Shown in pieces: positions 11,801 to 23,389 of a stretch of DNA of 64,000 bases. The translations under genes were made by a program, and so were the position numbers. The stretch is from Gorsachius magnificus (Eukaryota; Chordata; Aves; Pelecaniformes; Ardeidae): NCBI GenBank assembly GCA_034008185.1, contig CM067082.1, positions 127,845,988 through 127,909,987 of the forward strand, written 5' to 3'. Under the pieces are notes generated by a model. The model made no database searches, had not been told where the DNA came from, and saw only the letters and a program-made list of their open reading frames with translations. Numbering within the stretch: position 1 is the first letter of the stretch; every line of letters begins with the position of its first letter.

Positions 11801-12615
11801 CTCTTTAAACAAAAGGTCTCTTTGTCCAGAACTACCTTTGGCAATACAACAGGAAGTGTAAAGGCAAGTAGAAATCATAATTCAGAGCAGAAGGCATATT
11901 GCTCTCTGTGGCATGGCTTCATGAGTTGCTTACAACTCCCTTTTTATTATTATTTTTTAAGGGAAATTATGCAACTGCAACGATGAAATTTCTATGCTAT
12001 TCTTCATACTACCATTTGGTTCTTCCAAATGATTACCTTGCCTCCTCTGATAATTCATTTTCTTTGCTGAAGTAATATTTAAGACTAGGAGTTGGCTTTT
12101 GACTTGTATCTCCTAATAATCTCAACATCGCTGTCGTTCCAAGTACAGCCTGTATTAGGTCATGAACTGAGTGTGTATGCATGAGTGTTTAATATAACTT
12201 AGTGTCCTGACAGCAGGGAAAACACAGGAATAGTACAATTATCCACAGTATCAACCTAATGAAAAGTTTTCATCTTTCATGAAACTTTTCTGGTGGAACT
12301 TGATAAATATTTTTTATGTATCATCTCTTTATATGGCTTTATATTTCATTGGTTTTCTTTATTAAAAACAAAAAAACCCCAACCCTCCATCACATTTGCA
12401 AATGAGTAAGTCTGCTTCAAGTTTAATGGATGACTGTGTGTCCAATTAAAAATCATAGTAGTACATGGGAAATTCAGGTCATGACAACCTTTTCTTTTGT
12501 TTATTCATTGTACCTGCAGGGTTCCCCCTCGTCCATCCCCAAATAAAGTATCTGATGATAAGATCTGCTTGTTATATGCATTTAACAAATCAATGCTAAT
12601 CCATTTTTGTGGCAG
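8851..12615 (+). other. ETV1: ETV1 intron
   Basis: This intron splits the ETS domain after the EPEE segment and is phase 0. It begins GTGAGT and ends ttgtggcag. I see no exon, RNA gene or recognisable transposon. The patch around 9940-10090 is more GC-rich than its surroundings but has no supporting gene structure. Confidence 0.8.
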
Positions 12616-12717
12616 GTGGCACGTCGCTGGGGGATTCAGAAAAATAGGCCAGCTATGAACTATGATAAACTTAGCCGATCACTTCGCTATTATTATGAAA
12701 AGGGAATCATGCAAAAG
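12616..12717 (+). CDS. ETV1: ETV1 coding exon, ETS recognition helix (residues 371-404)
   Basis: This 102-nt, 34-codon exon encodes [20 protein letters not shown] followed by [14 protein letters not shown]. It is the core of the ETS domain. The recognition helix runs through [13 protein letters not shown], including the two arginines that are invariant across ETS proteins and contact the GGAA core. All expected residues are present with no substitution at contact positions. Both ends are phase 0, with acceptor tggcag and donor GTGAGT. Loss of this exon would keep the reading frame but destroy DNA binding. Confidence 0.98.
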
Positions 12718-15286
12718 GTGAGTAGCTAATTCTGTATTAAATTTCACCAGTGTTGCATCTTAATCCATAAGTCAGTTTATGAGGAGTACTTGTAACTGCA
12801 TTGCTTAGGTAGGTTTTTCATCTATTCAGGCAAACACTAAGCCTTTTTACCTACCAAGTCCAGTGTACGCATCAAGATTTTTTTTTTCTATGTAAAAATT
12901 GTCTGTGGTTTTAGTTAACACAATACATATCATGATTATAGGGAAAAAGGTAGCATTCAAAAATATCCAAAAGAGCTTCCTGGCACCTGGTAAAGGCAAA
13001 CAGTAGAGTACGGTATGAATAATGTTTTGCAGATCTAAATTAGCTGCCCAGCACTTGGGTACTTTGGTAAGTACAAGATAGGGGAGAAAAATGATACCTA
13101 TTAACATACCAAATACTTTAATATTTTACCAATAGTGTTGTAATAATACCATTTTTAAGTGGAATTTAATATTTTATAACAGGCTGAATTATGAGAAATA
13201 TTTAACAATAATTTATATATAACAGTCTGGTTTTGCTGACAATATTCAACCCGTCCTTCTACTGTGGCTTGGCGTGATTTACATGTATGTTTTTAAGTCT
13301 TGCTATGTACTATGTAGGTTGGCTGAGAAATCAATAAGAGAGACCTGTCTGCTGCATCTATAAAACTGGCAGGTGTGATCAAAGATCATAATGAACACCT
13401 TGTGCTGTAAAACTTGTTCTATATCCCTTCACATTAGTTCTGTGACCTGTGATGACTAACATGTTTGAACCTGCCGTTTGCCAATTCTATGAATGGAAAT
13501 AATACTCTGCTGAAGTTGCTGGGCAACTTTTCCAATAGGTTTTGTGAAGTCTCAGTTTGGAGTTGCCTCTTACAAATCCTCTGATGAAGGGATCATTGTA
13601 GTGCTCTCCTTTTTCACTATCCCTGAGTCCCCTTGGACAACACTCTGGGCTAGTGTCAGCTTATGGCACTTCAGCAGCACAGTGCCTCATCCGTTTTTGT
13701 GTGTCACAGAACTCTGCATTGAGTCTTTGTAAAATGGACTGGAGACCGGGTCCAGTTGGAGAGAAACAGAAACACTTATTTTGCTGGGTGGTGCTTCAGG
13801 CAGAGGTGGTCCTCATTGCAGGTTATAGCTCAGCTGCACGGGCAGTTGTGCTGGCACAGTTCAAAGGCAGCACAGAGGCAAGAATAAGTAGCAAAGAGTG
13901 AAAGAAGTTGAAAAGATGGGGACAGGAATACCATAAGGCTGATAATGCTGCACAACACACACATCCATTTAATATGGAAAGTTTACAAGTACTTCTGACA
14001 GCTAGCTTGCTACCTCTTAGACTGCTATTTTTTTATCTACAAGAAAGTATTCAACACACATTTTAAAAGCTAGTTTGGATGCTTATTTTTCTGACATAGC
14101 AATGTTTGAGGCTTTCCCTGGGATCACCCTATCTGGCCAGTTAGTGTATGTTAAAAATGAATGTGGGTTGTAGATTCATAGCAGGTTTCCTTACTGCAAG
14201 GTTTGCATGCACCTTTTTTCCCCTTTTGTTTTAAGCTAAGCAATGATAACAGGTGACGCAAATGCCCAATTTCTGAATGCAGCCCTCAGTTGTCAGACTT
14301 GCTGACATTAATTTGATGAAAAAAATTCTGCTGCAGTTATAGCCTCTACCAAAACCTTTATTTGTAGAATAAATAAGCTGAAAATTTAAGGAGGTGCTTC
14401 AGACTATTTTGCACCCATAAGAAAAGAGTTAAGTTTGCAACATATTTGCCACCTTCATTCACTCACTTCCAATGCCGTGCTAGCTGGAGTTGCAAAAAGC
14501 AGACAATATGATCTTTATTTTAAAATAATTAAATAAACTGTGAGCATGCAACACGGTTCATATTTTTTAACATAATTCTTTAAGTAAGGTGCTTAAGAAG
14601 ACACTATATTGACTTTTTTTTTTTAAAATAAGACAAGAATTCTGTATTGTTTTTATCATTCTTCAGCTTTTAGGAAGATGAAACGGAGACATTTAGTGCT
14701 ATTTCTGAATACGGGAAAACTTCAGTATCTCGGACGAATTGCCCCTCCATAAGCAAATCCAAATGTCCCAGCTTCACATGAGCAATTGCTAAGTACATAT
14801 TAGCCTACGTATTTGCTTATGCTGTCCTTGTACAATCAGCATGCACTATAACTAAGTGCTTTTATACTTAAGTATGAATCAATCTGCAGAAAGTGAAATT
14901 CAGATCTCTATCTAGCAACGTGATTCTTTTTTCCACTTTGCACACAGAGTGTTGGACTTAGTCATTTTATTTTGCCACTGTAGTGACAATTTGTTTACAT
15001 TTTCCAAAGAACAGTTCTATTTGTGGTTCAGTGTAGGAAATGACTGCAAACAAAAGTTTGGAGGTAGAATACCTAGTCCATCTTCTAACAGGCCATCACA
15101 TGTGGCAAACCCAGGAGCATTCTGCAGAGTCTGCTTCTGCAGATCCCTGTTGTCTTTGCTAGGTCATTGCCTTACCAGTTCCACTGCTGCGTTATTAATT
15201 GTGTAATGAAGGTGAGCTCTTCACAAGACTGTTGCAAAACTACAAGGCCTTACGGTGCACCTTTTTGTCCCTTCTGTTGTCCTAAG
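12718..15286 (+). other. ETV1: ETV1 intron
   Basis: This is the last intron, phase 0, from GTGAGT to a long CT-rich tract ending cctaag (about 15260-15286). It contains no exon or recognisable mobile element. There is an AT-rich stretch around 13125-13215 and another around 14510-14640. An AATAAA at about 14368 lies inside the intron and has no sign of use as a poly(A) site. Confidence 0.8.
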
Positions 15287-15508
15287 GTGGCTGGAGAAAG
15301 ATACGTCTACAAGTTTGTTTGCGACCCTGAAGCGCTTTTCTCCATGGCTTTTCCAGACAACCAGCGCCCCTTACTGAAGACTGACATGGAGCGCCACATC
15401 AATGAGGAGGACACTGTACCTCTGTCCCACTTTGATGAGAGCATGGTCTACATGCAGGACGGTGGCTGCTGCAACACCCACCCCTATAATGAAGGCTATG
15501 TCTATTAA
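15287..15508 (+). CDS. ETV1: ETV1 terminal coding exon (residues 405-477 and stop)
   Basis: This exon encodes 73 residues plus TAA. It begins VAGERYVYKFVCDPEALF, the last ETS strands and the start of the C-terminal inhibitory/activation tail. It continues SMAFPDNQRPLLKTDMERHI and ends GGCCNTHPYNEGYVY. This tail separates ETV1 from ETV4 and ETV5. From memory of the human protein I expect MAYMPEGGCCNPH near the end; here it reads MVYMQDGGCCNTH, a few conservative changes typical of an orthologue. The start follows a CT-rich acceptor ending cctaag. The stop at 15506-15508 agrees with the expected family length, so the coding sequence is intact at its 3' end. Confidence 0.98.
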   Translation: MAGERYVYKFVCDPEALFSMAFPDNQRPLLKTDMERHINEEDTVPLSHFDESMVYMQDGGCCNTHPYNEGYVY

Positions 15509-16044
15509 CAACAGTGACAGTGAAGGGGATGTTTCCCCCCTCCCTTAGGCTACTCCTCTTTCACAAGACCCAGAGGAAAGCTGAATCGACTTCAGTTTGT
15601 TTTTTAAATAGTACACTAAAAGGGGCTTTTCCTGTTGCATTACTCCTATGGTCTGCCATGGACAGCGCACTTTATTTGAAAGGGGAGGGTTGGAACCTAA
15701 ACGTTATTCTGTGTAACAGGAGGAAAAGGGTGGGTTTGCTTTTTACTTAAGTTTGGGAAGGGAACATACAGGTTTTAAGTACAAAAAAGCTATATCATGT
15801 CTGTTTTGTTTCATATCAGCATAAGATATTGTACATTTTCTCTGGGTATCTGTAGTACAGTTAATTCTCATTGTGCAAAATAACCACTTGGTGATGATAT
15901 CAGCACAGCATGCCTAGGGCATTTGTTTCTTGCCATTCTTAATTGTCTTTCTGCAGTTATAAAAGAGAAGCAAAGCATTTAATTTAGAAACTTGCAGTGG
16001 CAGACCTTGCACCTTGCCTCTGAAAACAACCAGATATCTTGAGA

Positions 16045-16138
16045 GTTTTTTCTTTTTTTCTTTTTTTTCTTTTTTCTTTTCTTTTTTCTTTTCTTTTTTT
16101 CTTTTCTTTTTTTTTATTTCTTTTTTTTTTTTTTTTTG
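16045..16138 (+). repeat. ETV1: T-rich tract with scattered C
   Basis: About 90 bases of nearly pure pyrimidine, mostly T-runs of 4 to 18 broken by single C. It lies about 540 bases into the 3' UTR. In RNA this would be a U-rich tract suited to binding polypyrimidine-tract or ELAV-type proteins (inference). The long lysine-rich frame on the opposite strand is an artefact of this composition. Confidence 0.85.
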
Positions 16139-18134
16139 AATGGCCTCAGAAAAATTCCTGTTTAATGACAGAGTGGCCATAAATACAGTGACCAAGCAAA
16201 ATCCCTGACTTCAGACTCCAAGCCGCATGCCGTATCTGGTGCCACGTTGCTATACATATATGGCCCATACTATGGCTTAGACCCTTCAAGATCCATTTGA
16301 GGGTAGTAATTACATGTGGTAGGCTTTCTGATGATCATGTCAGCATTAAATACAGGATCATGATCAGGAGGGAGAAAACATTTTGTATTCTTCCATTTCC
16401 TTTGGTACATAAATAAGTTATTTAATCAATAGGAATTAACTGTACTAAGTCACATATCTAATTATGCTGTTTAGACACAGCAAGCACTCCTTGAGAAAAA
16501 TATCCAATACACTAAATAGGTACTTTAGTAATTTTTAGACACGGTACCCATTAATATGCATTTAAACCTTTTACTGCTGTGTTATGTTGATAACATATAT
16601 AAATACTAGATAATGCTAATGCTTCTGCTGCTGTCTTTTTCTGTAATATTCTCTTTGATGCTGAATTTACTATGACCATTTATAAGCAATGCTGTAACTA
16701 CAGGTAGCATTTCAGGACAAAATAGATGACTTGAACCATTTATTGCTTAGAAAATAGCTTACGCCATAGCTGTGCTATAAGCAGCTTTTATGCGCATCCA
16801 CAAATGACTAGTAAGCTTCAGCTTGCTAAGGAAAGCTCTGCAGAACCTTTTGTAATTTTCGGTGGAACGGAGACTTAGATGAACTGTCAAAGAATACCAT
16901 GAAGTCGCTGTATGACGTTGTAGTGCTGGCACTGATGTTACCAATCAACTTGTTTTGGACACTAAATGTAAATGTGATCAGATATGCTCGGAAGACAATT
17001 TAAATTTTGAGGGGTTTTTTTTTTTGTTGTTATTTTTTCAATTTTTTTTTGAGAGGTAATCTTGAACACAAGCCACACATGCTATTCTGCATGTAAAACG
17101 AAAAAAAAAAAAAAAAGCCTTGACAAAACCCCAAAAGTTTTAAATATTTATAAGCACCTTCTCTGAAATACAGTATTTCATAGTTTGAAGGGAGGGAGAG
17201 GGGGTAAGATCTGGATTTCTTTTTTGCCCATTGAAATGTAAATAGGTGTAATATGGAGTACCTAATTTTCCTATATTCCTGAGAAGCAGGAGGAAAATGA
17301 ATGCATAACCATAAAACAACAAGAATAATTTTCATCATAACGGATAGATTTCAAAGACAATCCTGGGTGGTGGGTTAATTTTCCATCCTCTGTCAGTTAA
17401 AACACTAGTTAAGCGATGAATATTTTAATATGCAATTAATCAAAAGTAAAGAAGTAGTGGTCACTAGAAACCACAGGTGCATAAACCTATTTGGGCCAGT
17501 ATTTAATTCACTCAGATCCATAAGACAACATATTTTATGGGAGTGTATATATGCCTTAATATGTCACCTAATTCTGTCATCCATAAGTCTCAATGGCACT
17601 TAAATTTTTGGTGATCAATCCAGAATCAGAAGTCTAAAATTGCAGAATTAGCAAAAAGGAAAGGGAAAAGGTTGAGTAAGATTGTTTAAAAAAAATGTGG
17701 TTTCCATTGAAATAAGGTTCAAATGAAACATGCTTTGATGAAAAGTCCTTGGACTGGTTTTGGTTCTTTAATGTCAGCACGGAGCGCCTCTTGCCTGTGG
17801 CAGGATGTGGGTATTTGGGAAAGGGGTTGGACAAAAAAGGAAAAAAAAAAAGAAAAAAAAAAAAAAGAAGAAAAAGTGCTTCAAATGTGTAATATTTAAG
17901 AAGAAATATATATATATCTGTATATGGTAGTGACTCACTGAACAAAACAAGCAATCAGACCAACATTACATGATCTCTCAGCAGAAGATATAAAAGTCTT
18001 TCACTGAACTGCTTAACCCTTTTTAAAATGTACCTAAGAGGTTTATTTAAAGTCTGTTTTTAATTCCACTTTTTTGTTTGTTTGGGGTTTTTTTTTTTGT
18101 TTTGTTTTGTTTGTTTGGGGTTTTCAGGTAGAAT

Positions 18135-18140
18135 AATAAA
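18135..18140 (+). terminator. ETV1: Candidate proximal poly(A) signal (AATAAA)
   Basis: An AATAAA hexamer, followed about 20 bases later by a GU-rich stretch (attgttgtgtattgg, 18163-18177), which is the expected arrangement for cleavage near 18155-18160. A strongly G-rich tract lies about 350 bases downstream, which can favour polymerase pausing. This gives a 3' UTR of about 2.65 kb. Confidence 0.55.
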
Positions 18141-18488
18141 TCTGGCAGCTGATTTCTGCAAGATTGTTGTGTATTGGATTCCTAACCATTTGGACTGGAG
18201 AGGCCCCTGCAGTAAGGTTCTTCTTTTGGAAGAGATGATGGTCTGTTCCCAGTGTCTAGAATGGCTTCCTGCAAAATGTAACCCAAAAAAAGGGGAAGTG
18301 AGGAGTTATGCACAATTCCTGTGTCTGTATATATGAGTTATAGCCAGGAGTTAGATTGCCAAAGCATCGCATTTGACTGACAAAAGGGAGGAGGATGGTC
18401 TATGTAAATTTAGAGAAAGCTTGATTCCAACTAAGAACACTTAACACATTTTCACAGGGCATTTTAATATCCTACTGAATTTGGATGT

Positions 18489-18547
18489 GGGGTGTTTGGG
18501 GCTGGGGTGGGGGTGCTGGGTTTTCGTTTGGCTGGGTGGCGGGGGGT
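18489..18547 (+). other. G-rich tract with G-quadruplex motif
   Basis: Four G-runs (GGGG 18489-18492, GGGG 18498-18501, GGGG 18504-18507, GGGGG 18509-18513) are separated by loops of 5, 2 and 1 bases. Further runs follow at 18518-18520 and near 18534-18547. This meets the standard G-quadruplex pattern on the strand that matches ETV1 mRNA. It lies downstream of the 18135 poly(A) candidate and inside any longer 3' UTR. Confidence 0.7.
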
Positions 18548-18669
18548 TTTTGCTTTGTTTTCAAGGTGTGCCACAAGTGGAGGGAAAACACAGGCTTCAT
18601 CTGTGTTTTTAGGAGGAGCTGTAATGGAGTTAGCTTGTGCATGTTTGCTTGTGTGTCTTTTTGCTGACC

Positions 18670-18815
18670 AGAGCAGCGGGCAGCCCCGGGTAGTGCTACT
18701 GTGAAGCAAATCCGGGAGGGAGGCATCACTGCAGGACCCGTGCACCGCGGTACGGCTGTAGGCGCTCGGGTTTCCTCCGCTGTGACCGTTCAGTTGCACC
18801 CATAGCTGAACGGAG
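18670..18815. other. Small CpG-dense patch
   Basis: About a dozen CpG dinucleotides occur within some 145 bases, for example around gcaccgcggtacgg (18741-18754) and gcgctcggg. The surrounding kilobases have almost none. It is too short for a classical CpG island. No promoter element or open reading frame of note accompanies it. Confidence 0.5.
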
Positions 18816-19679
18816 GTGAAATTAGATAAGGACTTGGCAGAATCCATTTGAGAGAGTTACTATTACAGGTTTCAGGCAATGCACAAATTTTGCTTTAGGG
18901 ATATGACTTTCCATGACAGAGAGCCTAAGCCTTTTCTCCCCAAGGTCACACTAGTCTAACTTTCCCACATACCAACTATGGTGCAAATCTTAACATTACG
19001 TTCTCTGAAAGCATGAATTTTGTATGCTTGTCAGAGCAAATCTGCCTGCTTTACTTACGTTTGGCTGCTGTGGTGTCTAGGGGAAATTGGGATACAGGAA
19101 CATTAAGGATCGTTTTCTCCAGTAATTCCCTGCGAAGAACCCTTTGCTCAGAATCTTCATTTTGGGAATTCTCTGGTATCTGGGACTATTCCCCAGGGAT
19201 TAGTGCTTAGAGTTTTATTGCCTTTGATGTCTGAGGGGTTTGGGCTGCAAGTCCATCTTCTCAGGACAATATCATCTAGTAAATATTTTTGCCTCGTTTG
19301 TATTTCTTGTTTGGTTGGTTTTCAATAGCAGGAAATAGATCAATGTGTGCAAAAGGTATTAGGAGGAAATCTTTGAATTGTTAATGGCTGTACTTTCTCC
19401 TCTGAAGAGCATTAGCTTTGGTTCACATACTACAGGTAATAGCACCCATGAACAGCCCTATTCCGTGCTCACATTAATAGTACTGAGGACTTTTCCAAAT
19501 AATCTCCTTCAAAGATGTTTTGGGAGTCCTAATTAATGTGGTATCTTACACCCTAAGAATCATCGCTCTGAAATACACCACTTGGATCTAGCTGTAAGAG
19601 ACTAGGAAATTAATTTCTCAGTTCTCTCTGCTGGTTGTTTGGGTTTTTTTTGTTGCGTGGGAGGGGTTTTGTTGGTTTG

Positions 19680-19701
19680 GTTTTTTTTTTTTTTTTTTTT
19701 T
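19680..19701 (+). repeat. Poly(T) run
   Basis: About 22 consecutive T, preceded by a T/G-rich stretch (19636-19679). It is a simple sequence, either an internal run of a long 3' UTR or a remnant of a reverse-oriented poly(A) tail. Confidence 0.8.
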
Positions 19702-20274
19702 ATCAGAGGCTACTCTACTTGGAAATGAGGTAGCAGCTGGGAGCAGGCCCCTGTGCCTCAGAAACTCCAGTTCAAAGTCCCCTGCATTTTCCTGAGATAC
19801 CAGGCTGAGAACTGGAGCGTCTGCAATACGTAACTTAGCCCTGCCCTCCTTGTTCTCTTACGGAAGAGGGAACTACAGCGTGTCGTCTTCCGTTGCTTCT
19901 GCTACAGAAGTGATAATCTCTGGCAGAGCAGGGGGATGGAAAGCTAGGGGCAGCAGCATTTTAAAGCTGAAAGGTTACTCGGGGGGTGTCTGCCAGATCC
20001 CTAAGAATCACAAATGCATCAGCAAGGTGCTGTACCTTACCACCCAGCTTTTGTGACTGCGTAGGTAGGTAAAGTTAACTTCATCTTTTCCTTCAGGAGG
20101 TTGAAATACTGGTTTCCCCCTTGAACGCCAATTTAATTTCTGTGGGAAGGCAGTATCTGTGCCATCTTCTTATATAATAGTCTGAAAATGCCTATGAAGA
20201 GTCTCGTTGACATTTTCCCAAAGAACTATTTTTATGTGAAAATGACACAACAAACATCACCAAAAGAAGGGGTA

Positions 20275-20280
20275 AATAAA
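20275..20280 (+). terminator. ETV1: Candidate poly(A) signal (AATAAA), weak context
   Basis: An AATAAA hexamer about 4.8 kb after the ETV1 stop, close to the 3' UTR length known in mammals. The next 40 bases are A-rich with only a short tgttct stretch, so the downstream element is weak. Confidence 0.3.
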
Positions 20281-21944
20281 CTCCCAAGAAAGTATCCATA
20301 CATCATGTTCTACAAAACTATAGCATTATTTACCCTAGAAACGTATCATGTCTTTAATACCGCTGCAGTATTATCCTTATTATATACTTTCATTGGACTG
20401 ACCTCAAAAATACACAGCATACCCTGAAGTTCTTTTTGGGAAATGAGCTTCCTGCTGTTAATAGAGGTTACAGGAAGGTACCCCTGAGGCAGGGGCACAA
20501 TCAAACATTTGGATCTGATAAGCCATAATTCTGTCTTTGCTCTTGCAAAACTGTGGGCATTTCTGCCCATGTCCATGCTTTTTAGTTGCATGGTAGAAAG
20601 GTAATTACAGCCATTGGTTGGTTGGGTTTTTTTTCGTTAGTTTATGAGTAGCTATGATTTGTTTTGTTTCAGAAGAAATGTGTCTATGTATCTTTTTCTA
20701 CATTCCAGGTAGCCAGGTAGATACTAGGGGGCCAAAATAGCATTTTTGCTGTGTAATCCACAGTACAGGCTGTGGCAGTTCCTTGCTGCTGCCCCAAAAA
20801 GGAAAGAGGAGAGCCTATTTCACTGTTTTCCTTTCCCCCTCCCCCCTGTGATAGGACCCAGCTGATATATCTGACGATAGTTTAAACCAATTCTTCACTC
20901 AGCCATGATATTTTAGTGAACAAAGTGCTTGTTTGTTAGTTCAGTGGTGCTTTACAGAAGCTCAGGTACAGAGTTGAATGTTTTAGATGTACTGCAAAGG
21001 GCTCACTCTATGGTGGCTTTCAGTCAAAGCCTTGCATGGGGAGTGGCATATGGCTACGCGACCTAAATAGAGGCAGGAGGAGGTGTTTTGGCAGACATGC
21101 CAGCTCCTCAGAGCTTGAGACGGTTGCTGCAATATGCAGTTAAGGCTGCTGCCTGGCCAGCTGGGGTGAGCCTGCCCTGGAAGACCTGGCGAGGAGCTCG
21201 GTGTGCATGTAGAAAGCCAGAGAGAGCGTGATCCCAGCATGCCTGGGGGAGGCACTGAGATGGGAAAAATTCTGTCAGGGGCAATCTGGCCCTACTAACT
21301 AGTTAATCCAGAGCTGATTAGTACAGGAAGGAGGAGGTTATATGACCGATCCAGTAAATCACAGAGATAATTATTTGAAAGACATGCTGCAGGAGAACCG
21401 TAAGAAATGATGGAAAGTAATAAACTCTGTAAACAGCACTGATTTTTAAGACCCTGATGCTTGTGGGAGTGCTTCAGGAAAAGTAAGAGAGAAAGTAAAA
21501 CACAGAAAGGGACAATGATATTAGATGAGAACAACAGGAGTCAAATCATGAACTGCATTAGGGGACCTAGAAGATTGCAGTGCTTTAGATAAGGAAGGGA
21601 CTAAGATAAGTACTGAGTCAGTAAACTGAGATAAGAGCAGGAGAGTGAAGGTAATTGGAGACAGTGCACTTCGTGGTCAGTGGGCCAAATGTGTTAGGCT
21701 AACAGAGCTGCACCAGAGATGTGTTTGGCCCCGGTAGTGTATCCCTAAGGACAGGAATATCAGAACTGACTTTGGAGTGATTGTTGATAATTTAGTGAAA
21801 CCATCTGCACAGTGTTTGTAGCTGTTAAAAGAGCAAACAAGATATTGGAATATGCAGAGAGTGTTCTGGGCTGTAAATGTAGTGACTTTATTGTCCCACT
21901 ATATTAAAAAAACAACAAAAGAAGAAAGAATACCTTACGGGCTA

Positions 21945-22011
21945 ATGGGTCAGATTGTGGGTTGGTGTAAATCAACTTGGTTTCCTTGAAGTCAGCTAAG
22001 TAGCTTTATGC
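21945..22011 (+). repeat. Copy of an old dispersed short repeat
   Basis: The phrases gggtcagattgtgggttgg (21947-21965), tgtaaatcaacttgg and ccttgaagtcagct (21984-21997) match the same old family as 6248-6325. The typical form is 'gtcagattctg..ggtgtaaatca..ccattgaagtca'. This is the clearest copy in the window. It sits about 140 bases before the distal poly(A) candidate. Confidence 0.55.
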
Positions 22012-22146
22012 TAACAGAGTCTGTGGCCTGTTTTTAGTAATGTGTATGCCTATCTAGTGTGGTGTATACACAGGACACTTTTACTTGTTACATTATTCAG
22101 AAACATATACAAATGATCAAGACCTGGGACGTAGCTTGAGACCAAT

Positions 22147-22152
22147 AATAAA
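22147..22152 (+). terminator. ETV1: Candidate distal poly(A) signal (AATAAA)
   Basis: AATAAA within accaataataaaag, followed at 22171-22183 by the GU-rich tgtatgtgttctg. This has the best signal-plus-element spacing among the distal candidates and would give a 3' UTR of about 6.65 kb. Nothing transcribed is recognisable beyond it. Confidence 0.45.
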
Positions 22153-22175
22153 AGATGTAATTAAACAAAAATGTA

Positions 22176-23389
22176 TGTGTTCTGAATTCTACTGATGTAG
22201 CCAACTCATGCCATTTTTGCAGAAAGCTCTGCTGGAGCTCTATACATCCCTTTAATTCCTACAGTGGTCTTTTGTGGCCAGTGCTGGCAGACTGTACGTG
22301 CTGGAGTCCCTGTTACAAGTGGCTCAGCATTGGTCTCTGCAAAGGGGGCTGGGATTTGTAGGGTCAGGCTGCCTTCCCAGCTGTTCATGAAGTCCATGTG
22401 GATGATTAGAAGTCTTAAGGAGAGCGCTAAGCTTCCAGCCATTCTCGGGACTAGCACATTTCATGTACATTGCAGATTTAGCCACAAAGGCTAGACTTGC
22501 AAAGGAATTTCAGCCACTGCTCCATACTACAAGGCTGTGTGAGCCCAGCCATAGGTGAATATCTAAGGGCCTCCACAACATCTTTCAAAAGCTGGTCAGC
22601 TGAACCAGGGCTTCTCTGCTTCTTACCAGAATGAAATGTGGGAGAGATAAAATGAGTGAAGACCTAGATCTGCATCTACAAAGAAGTAAAATGAAGAGCA
22701 CCCTTGCATTATTATTTCAGAGTTTCAGCATGACACTGCAGGAGGGAGTTCATAGGAGCTGAGGCAATCAAATGTTTTCTTGGAGCCCAGAATAGATGCC
22801 TGCAGCCAGAAATGGACTGGTAGTTTTATACAGTGCATGCATGTACCCGCTCAGCATCCAAGCTTTCATGAATTTGTTTTTTGGTGTTTAATTCTTCCTA
22901 ATAGGTAGGGGAATATTCTGCTCAGTAACGTTATCTTTTAGACACTGTAATGCTCTACTTTACTTCATAGTACATGAAGTCTCTTTGTATGTCTGGTCTG
23001 AATGACTGAAGAAGCGCCACCATTTAAGGAAAGGTCAATTCCTGGAACTGCGCAATCTATTAAACTGAGTGGTTTCTATGATCATGATCTAGCCTTGGGT
23101 AAGTGACGTACCTTGGCTGTAGCAAAAATCAGTCCTTGAACCTCAACTTGGCTTATTAATGCTTTTTATGCCAGCTAAATGCCAGGAAAGCAGCTCCACA
23201 CATCAGGTAACCTTCTCTTGCCCCTCTGACCACTTCTGCAGTTCTGATCCCCATGTCTAAGGTCTTGGGAGACGTAGAAGAATACTGAGAGATGTCATAA
23301 GAATAAGCCAGGCTTAAAAATGGCTTTTGTATTAGCAGAAACTTAAAAGGATTCAGCCTGGGACAGACAGTGGAGAAGGAATAAAATCA
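22176..23389. other. Intergenic, no gene recognised
   Basis: AT-rich sequence without a supported gene. A 33-codon frame starting at ATG 23002 ends at a good donor sequence (g|GTAAGTG at 23098/23099). It has an in-frame stop right before the ATG and no homology I recognise, so I do not call it. Confidence 0.6.

Larger units (their letters stand above)
15509..18160 (+). other. ETV1: ETV1 3' UTR (to the proximal poly(A) signal; may run to about 22.2 kb)
   Basis: This is non-coding sequence following the ETV1 stop codon, in the same exon. It is AT-rich with several long T- or A-rich tracts (16045-16137, 17018-17050, 17100-17116, 17838-17876, 18078-18121) and many ATTTA pentamers, which can affect mRNA stability. 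The first AATAAA with a GU-rich element behind it is at 18135. ETV1 mRNAs in mammals are known to have long 3' UTRs of several kilobases, so a longer form ending near 20.3 or 22.2 kb is likely as well. The actual end cannot be decided from sequence. Confidence 0.75.
1..22175 (+). other. ETV1: ETV1 gene, 3' portion (introns, five coding exons, 3' UTR)
   Basis: This span is the 3' part of the gene for the PEA3-group ETS transcription factor ETV1 (ER81), a nuclear protein that binds GGAA-core DNA sites. Five exons on the same strand join without a frame break to give about 210 residues ending in TAA. The C-terminus PYNEGYVY and the tail after the ETS domain fit ETV1, not the close relatives ETV4 or ETV5. 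The left edge lies in an intron: I looked for the preceding large exon between 1 and 3095 and did not find it. The right limit is uncertain and depends on which poly(A) signal (18135, 20275 or 22147) is used; I drew it to the most distal. The four exon-exon joins within the window have phases 1, 1, 0 and 0, as read directly from the sequence. Confidence 0.93.

Noticed and set aside
15914..16195. 93-codon Lys/Glu-rich frame on the - strand
   Set aside because: It is the reverse of the T-rich 3' UTR tract; low-complexity artefact.
18464..18847. 127-codon frame on the - strand, Pro/Thr-rich
   Set aside because: It is antisense to the G-rich tract and CpG patch; composition explains the length, and no family is recognised.
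23002..23098. Short ATG frame (MTEEAPPFKERSIPGTAQ...) ending at a GTAAGTG donor
   Set aside because: There is an in-frame TGA right before the ATG, only 33 codons, no supported continuation exon and no homology; it lies next to a decayed LINE.
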